Shown here one piece after another: positions 16,704-25,230 of a stretch of 64,000 nt of DNA; position 1 is the first letter of the stretch, and every line of letters begins with the position of its first letter. The notes under the pieces are model-generated. The model ran no database searches, was not told the origin of the DNA, and worked only from the letters and a program-made list of their open reading frames with translations. The stretch comes from Pseudomonadota bacterium. Its GTDB lineage: Bacteria > Pseudomonadota > Alphaproteobacteria > Caulobacterales > Caulobacteraceae. The stretch is from contig JAEZEZ010000072.1 of NCBI GenBank assembly GCA_023432855.1, positions 19,906 to 83,905 of the forward strand. The letters run 5' to 3'. Made by a program: the position numbers and the translations under genes.

Positions 16704-18542
16704 ATGACCATCCGCCGACTGCCGCCCGAGACCGTGAACCGCATCGCCGCCGGCGAGGTGGTCGAACGGCCTGCCAGCGCGGTGAAGGAGCTGGTCGAGA
16801 ACGCCCTGGACGCGGGGGGCCGCAATATCGAGGTGCAGGCCGACAATGGCGGCCTGTCTCGCATCCTGGTGGCCGACGACGGATGCGGGCTGGGCCCGGA
16901 CGAACTCCCGTTGGCCATCGAGCGGCACGCCACGTCCAAGCTAGAGCCCGACGACGCCGGGGACGTGGACCTGCTGCGCATCCACACCCTGGGCTTTCGT
17001 GGGGAGGCCCTGCCCTCGATTGGATCGGTCGCGAGACTGTCCATCGCCTCACGCGCCAAGGGCCAGCAGGAGGCCTGGGCCATCCGGGTGGACGGGGGGG
17101 AGGTTTCTCCAGTGGCGCCATCGGGTTTCCCCGGCCCGCATGGCGCACGGGTCGAAGTGCGCGACCTGTTCTACGCCACGCCTGCCCGGCTCAAGTTCAT
17201 GAAGTCGGAGCGTTCTGAATCGCTCGCCATCACCGACGAAATCCGCCGCCAGGCCATGGCCCACGAGGGCGCGGCGTTCACCCTCGAACTGGACGGCCGA
17301 CGCGTTCTGCGCCTGCCGGCCGAGCATCCGGGCCCGGAAGGGCGCCTGGCGCGCCTGGCCGCGATTCTCGGGCGCGAATTCGGCGAGAACGCTCTGGAGA
17401 TCGATCAGGAACGCGACGGCGTGCGACTTTCCGGTTTCGCCGGCTTGCCCACCTATTCGCGCGGCAACGCGGCGCATCAGTTTCTGTTCGTCAACGGACG
17501 CCCAGTCCGAGACCGTCTGCTGCAAGGCGCCCTGCGCGGCGCCTACGCCGACTTCCTGGCGCGGGATCGGCACCCGACCGCGGCCCTCTACCTCGAACTC
17601 GACCCGACCCTCGTCGACGTCAACGTCCACCCGGCCAAGGCCGAGGTCCGCTTCCGCGACGCCGCGGCGGTCCGCGGCCTGATCGTCGGGGCGTTGAAGC
17701 ACGCCCTCGCCGCCGCCGGCCACCGCGCCTCCACCACGGTCGCAGCTGCGGCCCTCGGAGGCTTCCGGCCCGAGACGGCGCCACCGCCGGGCGGTTGGCG
17801 ATCTCCCGGCCCGGGGGGCTGGAGCCGCCCTTCCCTGCCCCCGGGCATGCCGGGACTGATCGCGGGACTGGCCGAGCCGGGGGCCAGGTTCGAACCGGCG
17901 CCGCATGCCGATGATCGCCCGCCGCCGACCGCTGATGGCGGTCAACTGGTCGATCCCGTCGACTTCCCCCTGGGGGCCGCGCGGGCCCAGGTGCATGAGA
18001 CCTATATCGTGGCCCAGACCCGCGACGGCGTCGTGATCGTCGACCAGCACGCCGCGCACGAACGCCTGGTCTACGAGCGCATGAAGGCCCAGATGGCCGA
18101 GGGGGCAGTCGCGCGCCAGGCCCTGCTCGTGCCGGAAGTGGTCGACCTGGATCCGGCGGAATGCGAGCGGGTGCTGGCCGCAGCGCCCGAGCTCGCCGAG
18201 ATGGGCCTCGTCATCGAGGCGTTCGGCGGCTCGGCGGTCCTCGTCCGGGAAACCCCCGCCCTGCTCGGCGAGACCGACGCCAGGGGCCTGGTGCGCGATA
18301 TCGCCGACGATCTCGCCGAGGCCGGCCAGGCCCACGCCCTCAAGGAGCGGATGGCCGAGGTCTGCGGGACCATGGCCTGTCACGGCTCCGTCCGGGCGGG
18401 CCGGCGGCTCACTGCGGCTGAGATGAACGCCCTGCTGCGCCAGATGGAGGCGACGCCCCATTCCGGCCAGTGCAACCACGGCCGGCCGACCTATGTCGAA
18501 CTGAAGCTCGCGGACATCGAGCGGCTGTTCGGTCGGCGGTGA
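16704..18542 (+). CDS. mutL: DNA mismatch repair protein MutL with endonuclease motif
   Basis: Couples MutS mismatch recognition to strand removal. The 612-residue protein has the N-terminal GHKL ATPase (IAAGEVVERPASAVKELVENALDAG, DDGCGL, the ATSKL segment, TLGFRGEAL), a proline-rich linker (about 345-420) and the C-terminal dimerisation domain. The C-terminus has DQHAAHERLVYE starting at D447, the metal-binding endonuclease motif found in MutL of organisms lacking MutH, plus CNHGRPTY near the end. So this MutL is predicted to nick DNA itself, unlike the E. coli protein. It ends 3 bp from the convergent gene. Confidence 0.96.
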   Translation: MTIRRLPPETVNRIAAGEVVERPASAVKELVENALDAGGRNIEVQADNGGLSRILVADDGCGLGPDELPLAIERHATSKLEPDDAGDVDLLRIHTLGFRGEALPSIGSVARLSIASRAKGQQEAWAIRVDGGEVSPVAPSGFPGPHGARVEVRDLFYATPARLKFMKSERSESLAITDEIRRQAMAHEGAAFTLELDGRRVLRLPAEHPGPEGRLARLAAILGREFGENALEIDQERDGVRLSGFAGLPTYSRGNAAHQFLFVNGRPVRDRLLQGALRGAYADFLARDRHPTAALYLELDPTLVDVNVHPAKAEVRFRDAAAVRGLIVGALKHALAAAGHRASTTVAAAALGGFRPETAPPPGGWRSPGPGGWSRPSLPPGMPGLIAGLAEPGARFEPAPHADDRPPPTADGGQLVDPVDFPLGAARAQVHETYIVAQTRDGVVIVDQHAAHERLVYERMKAQMAEGAVARQALLVPEVVDLDPAECERVLAAAPELAEMGLVIEAFGGSAVLVRETPALLGETDARGLVRDIADDLAEAGQAHALKERMAEVCGTMACHGSVRAGRRLTAAEMNALLRQMEATPHSGQCNHGRPTYVELKLADIERLFGRR

Positions 18543-18545
18543 GCC

Positions 18546-18833
18546 CTAGGCGGCCTCGCCGCCGCGTCCGGTGACGTAGCGCCAGATCCGCCGGCGCGCC
18601 TCGAACACGCTGACGCCGATCGTTGCGGCCGTCAGCCAGAAGGTCGCTTCCGTCGTCACCGCCGCCGCAGTCGCCAGGATGAGCCGCGGGGTGAACCCCA
18701 CGCCCATGTAGAGGCCCACGCCGAGGGCGATCCAGGCGCACACCGCGGCAATGAAGACGAGGCCCGTGAGGGTCCACATCACCCGGCTCCCCTTGCGGCG
18801 GGGCTTTGCGGGGACGTTTGAGGCATCGGTCAT
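18546..18833 (-). CDS. small two-helix membrane protein, unknown
   Basis: A 95-residue protein with a basic N-terminus (PRRKGSR) and two predicted membrane helices (about 20-45 and 50-75), ending in an arginine-rich tail (RRRIWRYVTG). No recognised domain. It is convergent with mutL and 56 bp downstream of rsmD on the same strand, so it could be the last gene of the cdsA-plsC-rsmD unit or have its own promoter. I cannot suggest a function. Confidence 0.7.
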   Translation of the reverse strand: MTDASNVPAKPRRKGSRVMWTLTGLVFIAAVCAWIALGVGLYMGVGFTPRLILATAAAVTTEATFWLTAATIGVSVFEARRRIWRYVTGRGGEAA

Positions 18834-18889
18834 GGCGGATCTCCGTGTAACTGTTTCCGGAGATCACAGTCCGGCGCCGTGGCGCTTTC

Positions 18890-19474
18890 TTACGCGCCGC
18901 CTTCCTCCGCCGGCTCGAACCTGAGGAAGTGGACCCGGGCGGCGCCGTAGTCGCGCACATCCAGCGATGCGAAACCCGGGAGCGAAAGGCCGGGCTCGCC
19001 CACGCCCCGCTCGACGATGCAGAGTGCGCCGGGCTTCAGCCAGTCGCCCTCGGCCAGGCGCGCCAGGCACCGATCGGCGAGGCCGCCCCCATAGGGCGGG
19101 TCAAGGAAGGCCAGGTCGAAGGCCTCCCCCGCCGATCCCGGTCGGATTCCCAGGTCGGTGGCGTCGCGACGGTGGACCCGCGCAATGCCGAACAGCCCGA
19201 ACGCATCCATGTTCTCCCGGATGGCGCCCCGCGCGGCTTCGTCCGTCTCCACGAACAGGCAGAAAGCCGCCCCACGCGAGAGCGCCTCCAGGCCGAGCGC
19301 GCCGGAGCCCGCAAACAGGTCGATCACCCGCGCATCCCGCAGACCCTCGGACCAGGGGGCGTGCTCGAGGATGTTGAAGACGGCCTGGCGTGCACGGTCG
19401 GAGGTCGGGCGAGTGCCCTGCCCGGTCGGCGCCGTGATCGCGCGCCCCCTGAATCTTCCGCCGACGATCCTCAC
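18890..19474 (-). CDS. rsmD: 16S rRNA (guanine966-N2)-methyltransferase
   Basis: Methylates G966 of 16S rRNA using S-adenosylmethionine. The 194-residue protein starts RIVGGRFRGR, followed by TRPTSDRARQAVFNIL, the SAM-binding DLFAGSGALGLEALSRGA and the catalytic DPPYGGG motif. These blocks are diagnostic. The start is a GTG at 19472-19474 overlapping the stop of the PlsC-like gene as GTGA; longer in-frame extensions have no similarity. Its company (acyltransferase and CdsA-like genes) is functionally unrelated, so the coupling is probably one of convenience. Confidence 0.93.
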   Translation of the reverse strand: MRIVGGRFRGRAITAPTGQGTRPTSDRARQAVFNILEHAPWSEGLRDARVIDLFAGSGALGLEALSRGAAFCLFVETDEAARGAIRENMDAFGLFGIARVHRRDATDLGIRPGSAGEAFDLAFLDPPYGGGLADRCLARLAEGDWLKPGALCIVERGVGEPGLSLPGFASLDVRDYGAARVHFLRFEPAEEGGA

Positions 19475-20169
19475 GTGCGGTCCTCTTCCCTGCGCCGGTT
19501 CTCCACATTGGCCTCCCGCCATTTCAGCGGCGGCGCCTCGACCTGCAGCGTTTCGAGGCCTGCGCGCAGGCTGCTCATGAAGCCTTGCCGCTCGCCAGTC
19601 CAGCGCAGCGGCGCCCCTACGAGGACACAGCAGTTCATGGGCACCGGGACGATCGAGCCTTTCGGCAGCACCCGGCCCGCGCCCTGTATCCATACGGGGA
19701 CGACCGGCGCGTCGGGAAACGCCTCCGCCAGCCGGGCGATTCCCCCCTTCAGGGCCCCCAGCTCCTCGGGCCGGCCCCGGGAGCCTTCGGGAAACACCAC
19801 CACGATGTCCCCCCGGTCGAGGGCCGCCTTCGCCGGTGCGAGCACGTCGTCTCCGCGCGCCACGGTCCGCGAGATGGGCGTTATGCCCACGAGCCGGCGG
19901 GCGAACCAGCTGAGGGCGGGATTGGTCAGGAAGTAGTCCGCCGCCGCCACCGGCCTTACTCGCGGCAGGGCGCGGGGCGGGAACATGGTCAGCAGGAGCA
20001 GGGTGTCGACGTGCGAGTTGTGGTTCGCCGCGACGATGGCGGGCCCGGCAAGCGGCAGTCTTTCACGCCCGCGGACCTCGGCCCCCGTCAGGAAGAGGGC
20101 CAGCGGCCGGAGAACCAGGCGCAGGAACAGGCCGCGGAATGCGGACGGCTCAGTACCGGTCGAAGCCAT
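19471..20169 (-). CDS. 1-acylglycerol-3-phosphate acyltransferase (PlsC-like)
   Basis: Membrane-associated acyltransferase of 232 residues. The catalytic NHX4D-type box is present as NHNSHVD in IVAANHNSHVDTLLLL, and the substrate-binding FPEGSRGRPEE block follows. It is sandwiched between a CdsA-like gene upstream (20-bp overlap) and rsmD (GTGA overlap). The linked CdsA-like enzyme and the facing CDP-alcohol phosphatidyltransferase suggest it makes phosphatidic acid for a dedicated phospholipid branch rather than being the only PlsC of the cell; that is an inference from neighbourhood. Confidence 0.88.
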   Translation of the reverse strand: MASTGTEPSAFRGLFLRLVLRPLALFLTGAEVRGRERLPLAGPAIVAANHNSHVDTLLLLTMFPPRALPRVRPVAAADYFLTNPALSWFARRLVGITPISRTVARGDDVLAPAKAALDRGDIVVVFPEGSRGRPEELGALKGGIARLAEAFPDAPVVPVWIQGAGRVLPKGSIVPVPMNCCVLVGAPLRWTGERQGFMSSLRAGLETLQVEAPPLKWREANVENRRREEDRT

Positions 20170-21118
20170 AGTAGGCCAGCAGGTGGAAGTAGAGCGGCGC
20201 CGAGAAGGTCAGGCTGTCGATGCGGTCCAGCACGCCGCCGTGGCCCGGGATCATCGCCGACGTGTCCTTTACCCCGATGTCGCGCTTGACGGCGGACATG
20301 GTCACGTCGCCGGCGAACCCTGCCAGCGGCAGGAGAAGCGCGAGCAGCCAGCGTCCCACGTCGTCGAGCGGAGTGAAGACCGGCGCCAGCAGAAAGATCA
20401 GCAGGCCGGTCAGTATCCAGCCGCCGAGAAACCCTTCCCAAGTCTTGTTGGGGCTGACCTTCGGCAGGATCTTCCGCCGCCCGGCCAGCTTGCCGCAGAC
20501 GTACTGCAGGACGTCATTGGCCTCCGTCGCCAGCAGCAGGAAGAACACCAGCCCGGCCGGGCCTGCGGCGCTGGCCTCGCCGACCGGCACATTCATCAGG
20601 AAAGGAATGAACCCCAAGGTGTAGACACAGGTGATGACGCCCCAGTTGAACATCGCCACGGCCGCCAGATAGCCGCGCGTCTGGCCCGCGAGCGCCATCA
20701 GGAACGGGGTCAGCAGGAAGAACCAGACGGGTATGGCGACGAGGTAGACATAGTACCGGTCGAGCCCGACCAGCCCGTAGCAGACCGGGATCGACAAATA
20801 GGCGAACAGGACGATCAGCCGGTCCTCCCGCCGCGTCGGCGCAAGTGACAGGAACTCCCGTAGCGCCAGGAAGGAGATGATGGCGAACAGCACCGTGACG
20901 GCGCCCTGGCCGGCCAGCAGGGCGGCCACGACGAGACCGATCATTACCCACCACGACCAGATGCGCTGGCGCAGGTTGGTCCAGTTCCGGCCAGGCTTGA
21001 ACACCGGGAGCGCCAGCGCCGCCGCCGTGCCGAACGCGAGCACTCCGAGCACCGCCGCCAGCCCCCACGCCAGGGGCAGCGGGTTGTTCGCAAGGGCTTG
21101 GCTCAGGGCGTCGGGCAT
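20150..21118 (-). CDS. phosphatidate cytidylyltransferase (CdsA-like, long form)
   Basis: Makes CDP-diacylglycerol from phosphatidate and CTP in the inner membrane. The 322-residue protein has about eight membrane segments and the CdsA signature near the C-terminus, read as KRDIGVKDTSAMIPGHGG followed by VLDRIDSL. An additional conserved block VSPNKTWEGFLGG precedes it. It is longer than the usual housekeeping CdsA (about 270 residues) and is not next to uppS and dxr, so it is probably a paralog resembling E. coli YnbB. It overlaps the PlsC-like gene by 20 bases. Confidence 0.88.
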   Translation of the reverse strand: MPDALSQALANNPLPLAWGLAAVLGVLAFGTAAALALPVFKPGRNWTNLRQRIWSWWVMIGLVVAALLAGQGAVTVLFAIISFLALREFLSLAPTRREDRLIVLFAYLSIPVCYGLVGLDRYYVYLVAIPVWFFLLTPFLMALAGQTRGYLAAVAMFNWGVITCVYTLGFIPFLMNVPVGEASAAGPAGLVFFLLLATEANDVLQYVCGKLAGRRKILPKVSPNKTWEGFLGGWILTGLLIFLLAPVFTPLDDVGRWLLALLLPLAGFAGDVTMSAVKRDIGVKDTSAMIPGHGGVLDRIDSLTFSAPLYFHLLAYYGFDRY

Positions 21119-21154
21119 GGCCTAGCTTCAGTCCGGGGAATCTTCGGAGGCAGC

Positions 21155-21565
21155 ATGGCGGAAAGCGTAGCCCTGCGACAGGCCGCGCGCTCGACCGCCG
21201 CCCACATGGGCTTCGCGTTCCTGGCCATGGGCGGATGGGCGGCCTTCGCCAACCGTGAGCACGGTCCCTTGGCCATGGCCTTCGCCTTTGTCGTCCAGGG
21301 CCTGATGTCCGCCCTGCTGACCTGGGCGCTGAAGCGCTGGCTCGAGCAGGGCTATCGCTCCCTCTTTGCGAGGCTGCCTCACCCGGTTCGCCGGCTGCTT
21401 CCCCCAACCGTCAGTACACTGATCATCGGATGCGCCCTCTGGCTGGCGCACCGGCTTGCCGGGACCCCGGAGATCCTGGCGACCATCGCCGTGCCCTGGA
21501 GCGTGTCGACCCTCTACGCGTTCGTCTACACGGCCACGCTTCGGCTTCCCGAGACCTCCGCATGA
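21155..21565 (+). CDS. small membrane protein of the lipid module
   Basis: A 136-residue protein with three or four predicted membrane helices, the last ending near the C-terminal TATLRLPETSA. No named domain is recognised. A good ribosome site (CGGAGG) precedes the ATG at 21155. It is divergent from the CdsA-like gene (36-bp gap) and coupled by ATGA to the CDP-alcohol phosphatidyltransferase, so it probably acts with those enzymes, for example as a membrane partner or flippase-like factor; this is only inference. Confidence 0.7.
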   Translation: MAESVALRQAARSTAAHMGFAFLAMGGWAAFANREHGPLAMAFAFVVQGLMSALLTWALKRWLEQGYRSLFARLPHPVRRLLPPTVSTLIIGCALWLAHRLAGTPEILATIAVPWSVSTLYAFVYTATLRLPETSA

Positions 21566-22224
21566 CCGATCTCTCGAACCGGCGTCCCGTCCGATCCCGC
21601 GGAAGCGCCTGGGCGTCGGCCCTGGCCTCGGCCCTCGCGCGCAACCGCGTGTCGCCGGACCTGGTTTCGGCCATGAGCGTGGCCTTCGCCCTGGTAGGCT
21701 TCGCCGCCTTCGCCCTGTCGGGCCTCAGCGAGGGAGCCGCGCGGATTGTCTGGCTCGGACTGGCGCTGATCGCCATCCAGCTACGCCTGATCTGCAATGT
21801 GCTGGACGGCCTGGTGGCGGTCGAGCATGGCAAGGGCGGACCTGCGGGGCCGATCTGGAACGAGCTGCCGGACCGGATTTCCGATGCGCTCTTCTTGATC
21901 GGGGCAGGCTATGGGGTGGTCGCGGCAGCGCCACATCTAGGTCCGGCGCTGGGGTGGCTGTGCGCGGCCCTCGCGATCCTGACAGCATACGTTCGCGAAC
22001 TCGGACGCGGCCTCGGCTTCCCGGCTGACTTCTCAGGTCCCCTGGCCAAGCCCCAGCGCATGGGCGCGCTGACGGGACTGACCGTACTGTCCATGCTCGA
22101 GGGCTGGTGGGGCTGGCACGGGGAGACCTTGGTCTGGGGCCTCGCCGGCATCGCCGCACTCACCGCCCTGACCGCCGCCAATCGAACCCGAGGGTTGGCG
22201 AGAGCCCTGCGCGAAAGGGGCTAA
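21562..22224 (+). CDS. CDP-alcohol phosphatidyltransferase family protein
   Basis: Transfers a phosphatidyl group from CDP-diacylglycerol to an alcohol. The 220-residue, multi-helix protein has the family catalytic motif in the form NVLDGLVAVE, then GPIWNELPDRISD, i.e. D-G-L-V-A, then the paired aspartates spaced by three residues. The arginine normally following DGxxA is a valine-glutamate here, and an NE precedes the second half. The acceptor alcohol cannot be read off. With the CdsA-like and PlsC-like genes across the 36-bp divergent gap it resembles the ynbA-ynbB arrangement of E. coli. It is convergent with rluB, 61 bp away. Confidence 0.85.
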   Translation: MTDLSNRRPVRSRGSAWASALASALARNRVSPDLVSAMSVAFALVGFAAFALSGLSEGAARIVWLGLALIAIQLRLICNVLDGLVAVEHGKGGPAGPIWNELPDRISDALFLIGAGYGVVAAAPHLGPALGWLCAALAILTAYVRELGRGLGFPADFSGPLAKPQRMGALTGLTVLSMLEGWWGWHGETLVWGLAGIAALTALTAANRTRGLARALRERG

Positions 22225-22285
22225 TCAACGCGAGACTTGAGCGGTCTCCGGGCATCGACCAGATCGCGCAGGCTCCGCGGGAGTA

Positions 22286-23821
22286 CTATTCGGAGCGCGG
22301 CTTGCGAGGTCCACGGGAGCCGCCTGGACGGGGGCCGCCGGGTCCAGACCGGGGTCCTCCAGGCTTGCCGCCCGGTTTCCCCCTGGATGGAGCTTTGCCC
22401 CCCGACGGTCGGCCTTCACCATCTCGCGGCTTGAAGGGCCGCTTGCCGGCCGGCCGTTCGGCGCGATCGCCCTCGGGACGAGGTTTGGCCCAGCCCGGCC
22501 GAGCCGTCCGGGGTTTGTCCCCGGGACCCCGGCGCGGGCGCTCGTCACCGCGGGTTTCAGCGGCGCCCTCCCATGGCTTGAAACTGCGCCCGTCGCCCTC
22601 AGGACGTTCGCCGCGCGGCTTGAACGGACGCTTTTCGCCGTAGCTGCGCGCCGGGCGCTCTGCGCCGTCTTCGCGCGGCTTGCCGTAGCTCCGCTTGGCG
22701 TCCCCCGTGCGCGATCCGCGGGGGCGTCCGGGTGTCTCGGCGTCGCGGGAGCGATAGGGCCGGTCGTCGTCACGGCGAGGCCGGGCCGAGGCGCGCTCGG
22801 CGTTGCGGGCCGCGCGCTCGGCGTCACGCTGCTCGCGCATGGCGATGTTTTCCTTCACCCGGCTTGGCTTCGCCTTGGGATTGGCCATGGCGCTGCCTGG
22901 AATGGGTCGCCTGGCCGGGGCCGGAGGCGGCGTCATCACCCGGTCGCCCTTGGGCATGTTTTCCGGAAGGACGACATCGGCCAGCTGCTCGCGGATTACG
23001 CGCGGCCCGATTTCCTCGACCTCGCCGACCCCCAGCGTACCGAGCTGGAATGGACCGTAGGCAAGCCGGATCAGCCGATTGACCTTCAGGCCCAGCGACT
23101 CGAGGACCTTGCGGACCTCGCGGTACTTACCCTCGCCCAGGGTGAGGGTGATCCAGACGTTGGCGCCGCCGCCTTCCTTCTCCTTCGCTTTGTCCAGCCG
23201 GGCCTCGATGGGACCGTAGCGGACACCCTCATACTCGACCCCGTCCTTCAGCCGGTCGAGTTGCTCCTGGGTGATGCGGCCGTGGGCGCGCGCCCGGTAG
23301 ACCCGTTTCCAGCCCGTGGTCGGCAGTTCGAGGGCGCGGCTGAGTTCGCCGTCGTTGGTCAGCAGCAGAAGGCCTTCGGAATTGATGTCGAGACGGCCGA
23401 CGGAGATTACCCGCGGCAGGCCCTTGGGCAGGTTGTCGAACACCGTAGGGCGCCCTTCGGGATCCCTGTGGGTCGTCATAAGCCCGACCGGCTTGTGGTA
23501 GCGCCACACGCGCGTCGCTTCCGGCGCAGACACCACCTCACCGTCCACCGTCAGGATGTCGTCCTTGTGGATGAAGGTGGCGGGCGTATCGATGATGCGG
23601 CCGTTCACCGCCACCTTGCCCAGACCGATCAGACGCTCGACGTCGCGGCGCGAGGCCACGCCGGCGCGGGCCAGCGCCTTCGCCACACGCTCTCCCCTGC
23701 CCTTGGGCTTTGCGCCGGGCTTCTCCGCCTTCACCCCTTTGGGTGAATTGCGCGGCTTGCGATCGTTTCCGGCTTGACCGGAGCGCGGCTTTTCGCCGGT
23801 GTCGGAAGGATGATGGACCAT
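22286..23821 (-). CDS. rluB: 23S rRNA pseudouridine synthase (RluB/RsuA family) with long basic tail
   Basis: Converts uridine to pseudouridine in rRNA. It has an N-terminal S4 RNA-binding domain (GERVAKALARAGVASRRDVERL), the catalytic aspartate D145 in VGRLDINSEGLLLLTNDG, and the GEGKYREVRKVLESLG block. Residues after about 295 to 511 are a disordered, arginine-, glycine- and proline-rich tail with repeated KRPFKPR/RSYG-type units. The ATG at 23821 opposes and overlaps the tadA start; an internal GTG about 30 codons in would also leave the S4 domain whole. The assignment to RluB rather than RsuA or RluE rests on the length of the core and the S4 domain. Confidence 0.88.
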   Translation of the reverse strand: MVHHPSDTGEKPRSGQAGNDRKPRNSPKGVKAEKPGAKPKGRGERVAKALARAGVASRRDVERLIGLGKVAVNGRIIDTPATFIHKDDILTVDGEVVSAPEATRVWRYHKPVGLMTTHRDPEGRPTVFDNLPKGLPRVISVGRLDINSEGLLLLTNDGELSRALELPTTGWKRVYRARAHGRITQEQLDRLKDGVEYEGVRYGPIEARLDKAKEKEGGGANVWITLTLGEGKYREVRKVLESLGLKVNRLIRLAYGPFQLGTLGVGEVEEIGPRVIREQLADVVLPENMPKGDRVMTPPPAPARRPIPGSAMANPKAKPSRVKENIAMREQRDAERAARNAERASARPRRDDDRPYRSRDAETPGRPRGSRTGDAKRSYGKPREDGAERPARSYGEKRPFKPRGERPEGDGRSFKPWEGAAETRGDERPRRGPGDKPRTARPGWAKPRPEGDRAERPAGKRPFKPRDGEGRPSGGKAPSRGKPGGKPGGPRSGPGGPRPGGSRGPRKPRSE

Positions 23822-24292
23822 GACCGGGCTCTGATGCTCATAGCACTGGAAAAGGCGCAAGACGCCGCGAACAGCGGCGAGGCCCCGATCGGCGCCGTCG
23901 TCGCCGATCCGGCGACCGGCGAGGTGATCGCCGCCGCTGGTAACGCGCCGATCCGGCTGCATGATCCGACCGCCCACGCCGAAATCCTGGCCATCCGCGA
24001 GGCCGCCCGCGCGCGCGGCAACTACCGGCTCACGGGCCTCACCCTCTACGTCACGCTGGAGCCGTGCGCCATGTGCGCCGGCGCCATCAGCCACGCCCGC
24101 GTCGGCCGCGTGGTCTATGGCGCCGAGGACCCCAAGGGGGGCGGCGTCAAACACGGCTCGCGCGTCTTCCACCAGCCCACCTGCCATTGGCGCCCGCAGG
24201 TGGAATCCGGACTCATGGCGGACCAGAGCTCAATGCTTCTCAAGGAGTTCTTCCGCGCCCGACGCAACAAGGGAGGCGACCATGCCCCGTAA
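23813..24292 (+). CDS. tadA: tRNA adenosine(34) deaminase
   Basis: Deaminates A34 of tRNA-Arg(ACG) to inosine. The 159-residue protein has the zinc-deaminase motifs HAE (in PTAHAEILAIR, with the catalytic glutamate) and PCAMC (in LEPCAMCAGAI), plus APIGAVV and VYGAEDPKGG. Two adjacent ATGs (23810 and 23813) are possible starts and an ATG at 23834 is a shorter option. Its start region overlaps the start of the divergent rluB, so the promoter for each must lie inside the other gene. The VOC gene begins within its last codons. Confidence 0.93.
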   Translation: MDHDRALMLIALEKAQDAANSGEAPIGAVVADPATGEVIAAAGNAPIRLHDPTAHAEILAIREAARARGNYRLTGLTLYVTLEPCAMCAGAISHARVGRVVYGAEDPKGGGVKHGSRVFHQPTCHWRPQVESGLMADQSSMLLKEFFRARRNKGGDHAP

Positions 24293-24656
24293 AGGCGACT
24301 GGTACTGGCACGAACTGACCACCCCCGATCCCGAGACCGCCAAGACCTTCTACGGCGCTGTGCTTGGCTGGGAGTCGAAGCCCATGGAAGGCATGCCGGG
24401 CTATACGCTCTGGCTCCAGGGCGACGAGGTCCACGGCGGCATCATGAGGATGGAGGGGCCCGAGTGGGAAGGAATCCCCCCCCACTGGATGGTCTATATG
24501 GTTGTCGACGATCCCGAGGTCGCCAGGCAGGCCGTGTTGGATAACGGCGGGCAGGTTCCCTACGGACCATTCGAGGCGGAAGGCGTCGGTACGATCCTCG
24601 TCTGCAAGGACCCGGCGGGGGCCGTGTTCAGCCTGATGAAGCCGGCCCAGGCGTAG
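24282..24656 (+). CDS. VOC (glyoxalase/bleomycin-resistance fold) family protein
   Basis: A 124-residue protein of the vicinal oxygen chelate superfamily. It has a first beta-alpha-beta-beta-beta unit from WYWHELTTPDPETAKTFYGAVLGWE and a second from MVYMVVDDPEVARQAV ending CKDPAGAVFSLMKP. The predicted metal ligands are histidine and glutamate positions of the fold; the substrate is unknown. The start at 24282 follows GGGAGGCG and overlaps the tadA end by 11 bases. Its 3' end overlaps the convergent GNAT gene by 29 bases. Confidence 0.85.
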   Translation: MPRKGDWYWHELTTPDPETAKTFYGAVLGWESKPMEGMPGYTLWLQGDEVHGGIMRMEGPEWEGIPPHWMVYMVVDDPEVARQAVLDNGGQVPYGPFEAEGVGTILVCKDPAGAVFSLMKPAQA

Positions 24657-25230
24657 CAAAGCGCGCCACGCGGTCCTGGAGCCCCGCCCGGACGCGGGGC
24701 CACTCCTCCTGCACGATGGAAAACATGACCGTGTCGCGCAGGTGGCCGGTCCAGGTTCGCATATGATTGCGCATGACGCCTTCTCGCAAGGCGCCAAGCC
24801 TGGTCACGGCGGCCTGACTGCGCTCGTTGCGGGCGTCGACCATGAGCTCGACGCGCACCGCGCCGGCTTCGAAGGCCCAGCCGATCATCAACAGCTTGCA
24901 CTCGGGGTTGACCGGACCCCCGCGAGCGTCGGGCCTGTAGAACGTCCAGCCGATCTCGACGATGCCCGGGTCAGGGCGGACGCGCAGATAACTGCTTGTG
25001 CCGACGATCTGGCCGTCGTCGGTCCGCCTGACTGCATGAGCGATGCGGCTCGGATCTCCCGTCGCGGCGTCCCACCAGCCTTCGAACGCTTTCCCGCGTC
25101 CGTCGCCAGACATGATCAGCCATGTGTCAGGGTCGCAGTCGAGCGCTCGCCCAAGCGCCTCGCGATGGCTCTCTTCGAGCGGTTCCAGGCGCACGAAGCG
25201 GCCTTCGAGCAAACGGGGTTCTAGATTCAC
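24628..25230 (-). CDS. GNAT family N-acetyltransferase (RimJ/RimL-like)
   Basis: A 200-residue acetyltransferase-fold protein. It starts NLEPRLLEGRFVRLEPL, typical of RimJ/RimL-like enzymes, and has IVEIGWTFYRPDARGG, then LMIGWAFEAGAVRVELMVDARNERSQAAVTRLGA with the NxxSxxxxxxLG acetyl-CoA-binding end. Such proteins acetylate N-termini or small molecules; the substrate is not evident. The start is a GTG at 25230 overlapping the TGA of the CorC-like gene, so the two are coupled. Confidence 0.88.
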   Translation of the reverse strand: MNLEPRLLEGRFVRLEPLEESHREALGRALDCDPDTWLIMSGDGRGKAFEGWWDAATGDPSRIAHAVRRTDDGQIVGTSSYLRVRPDPGIVEIGWTFYRPDARGGPVNPECKLLMIGWAFEAGAVRVELMVDARNERSQAAVTRLGALREGVMRNHMRTWTGHLRDTVMFSIVQEEWPRVRAGLQDRVARFATPGPASSG

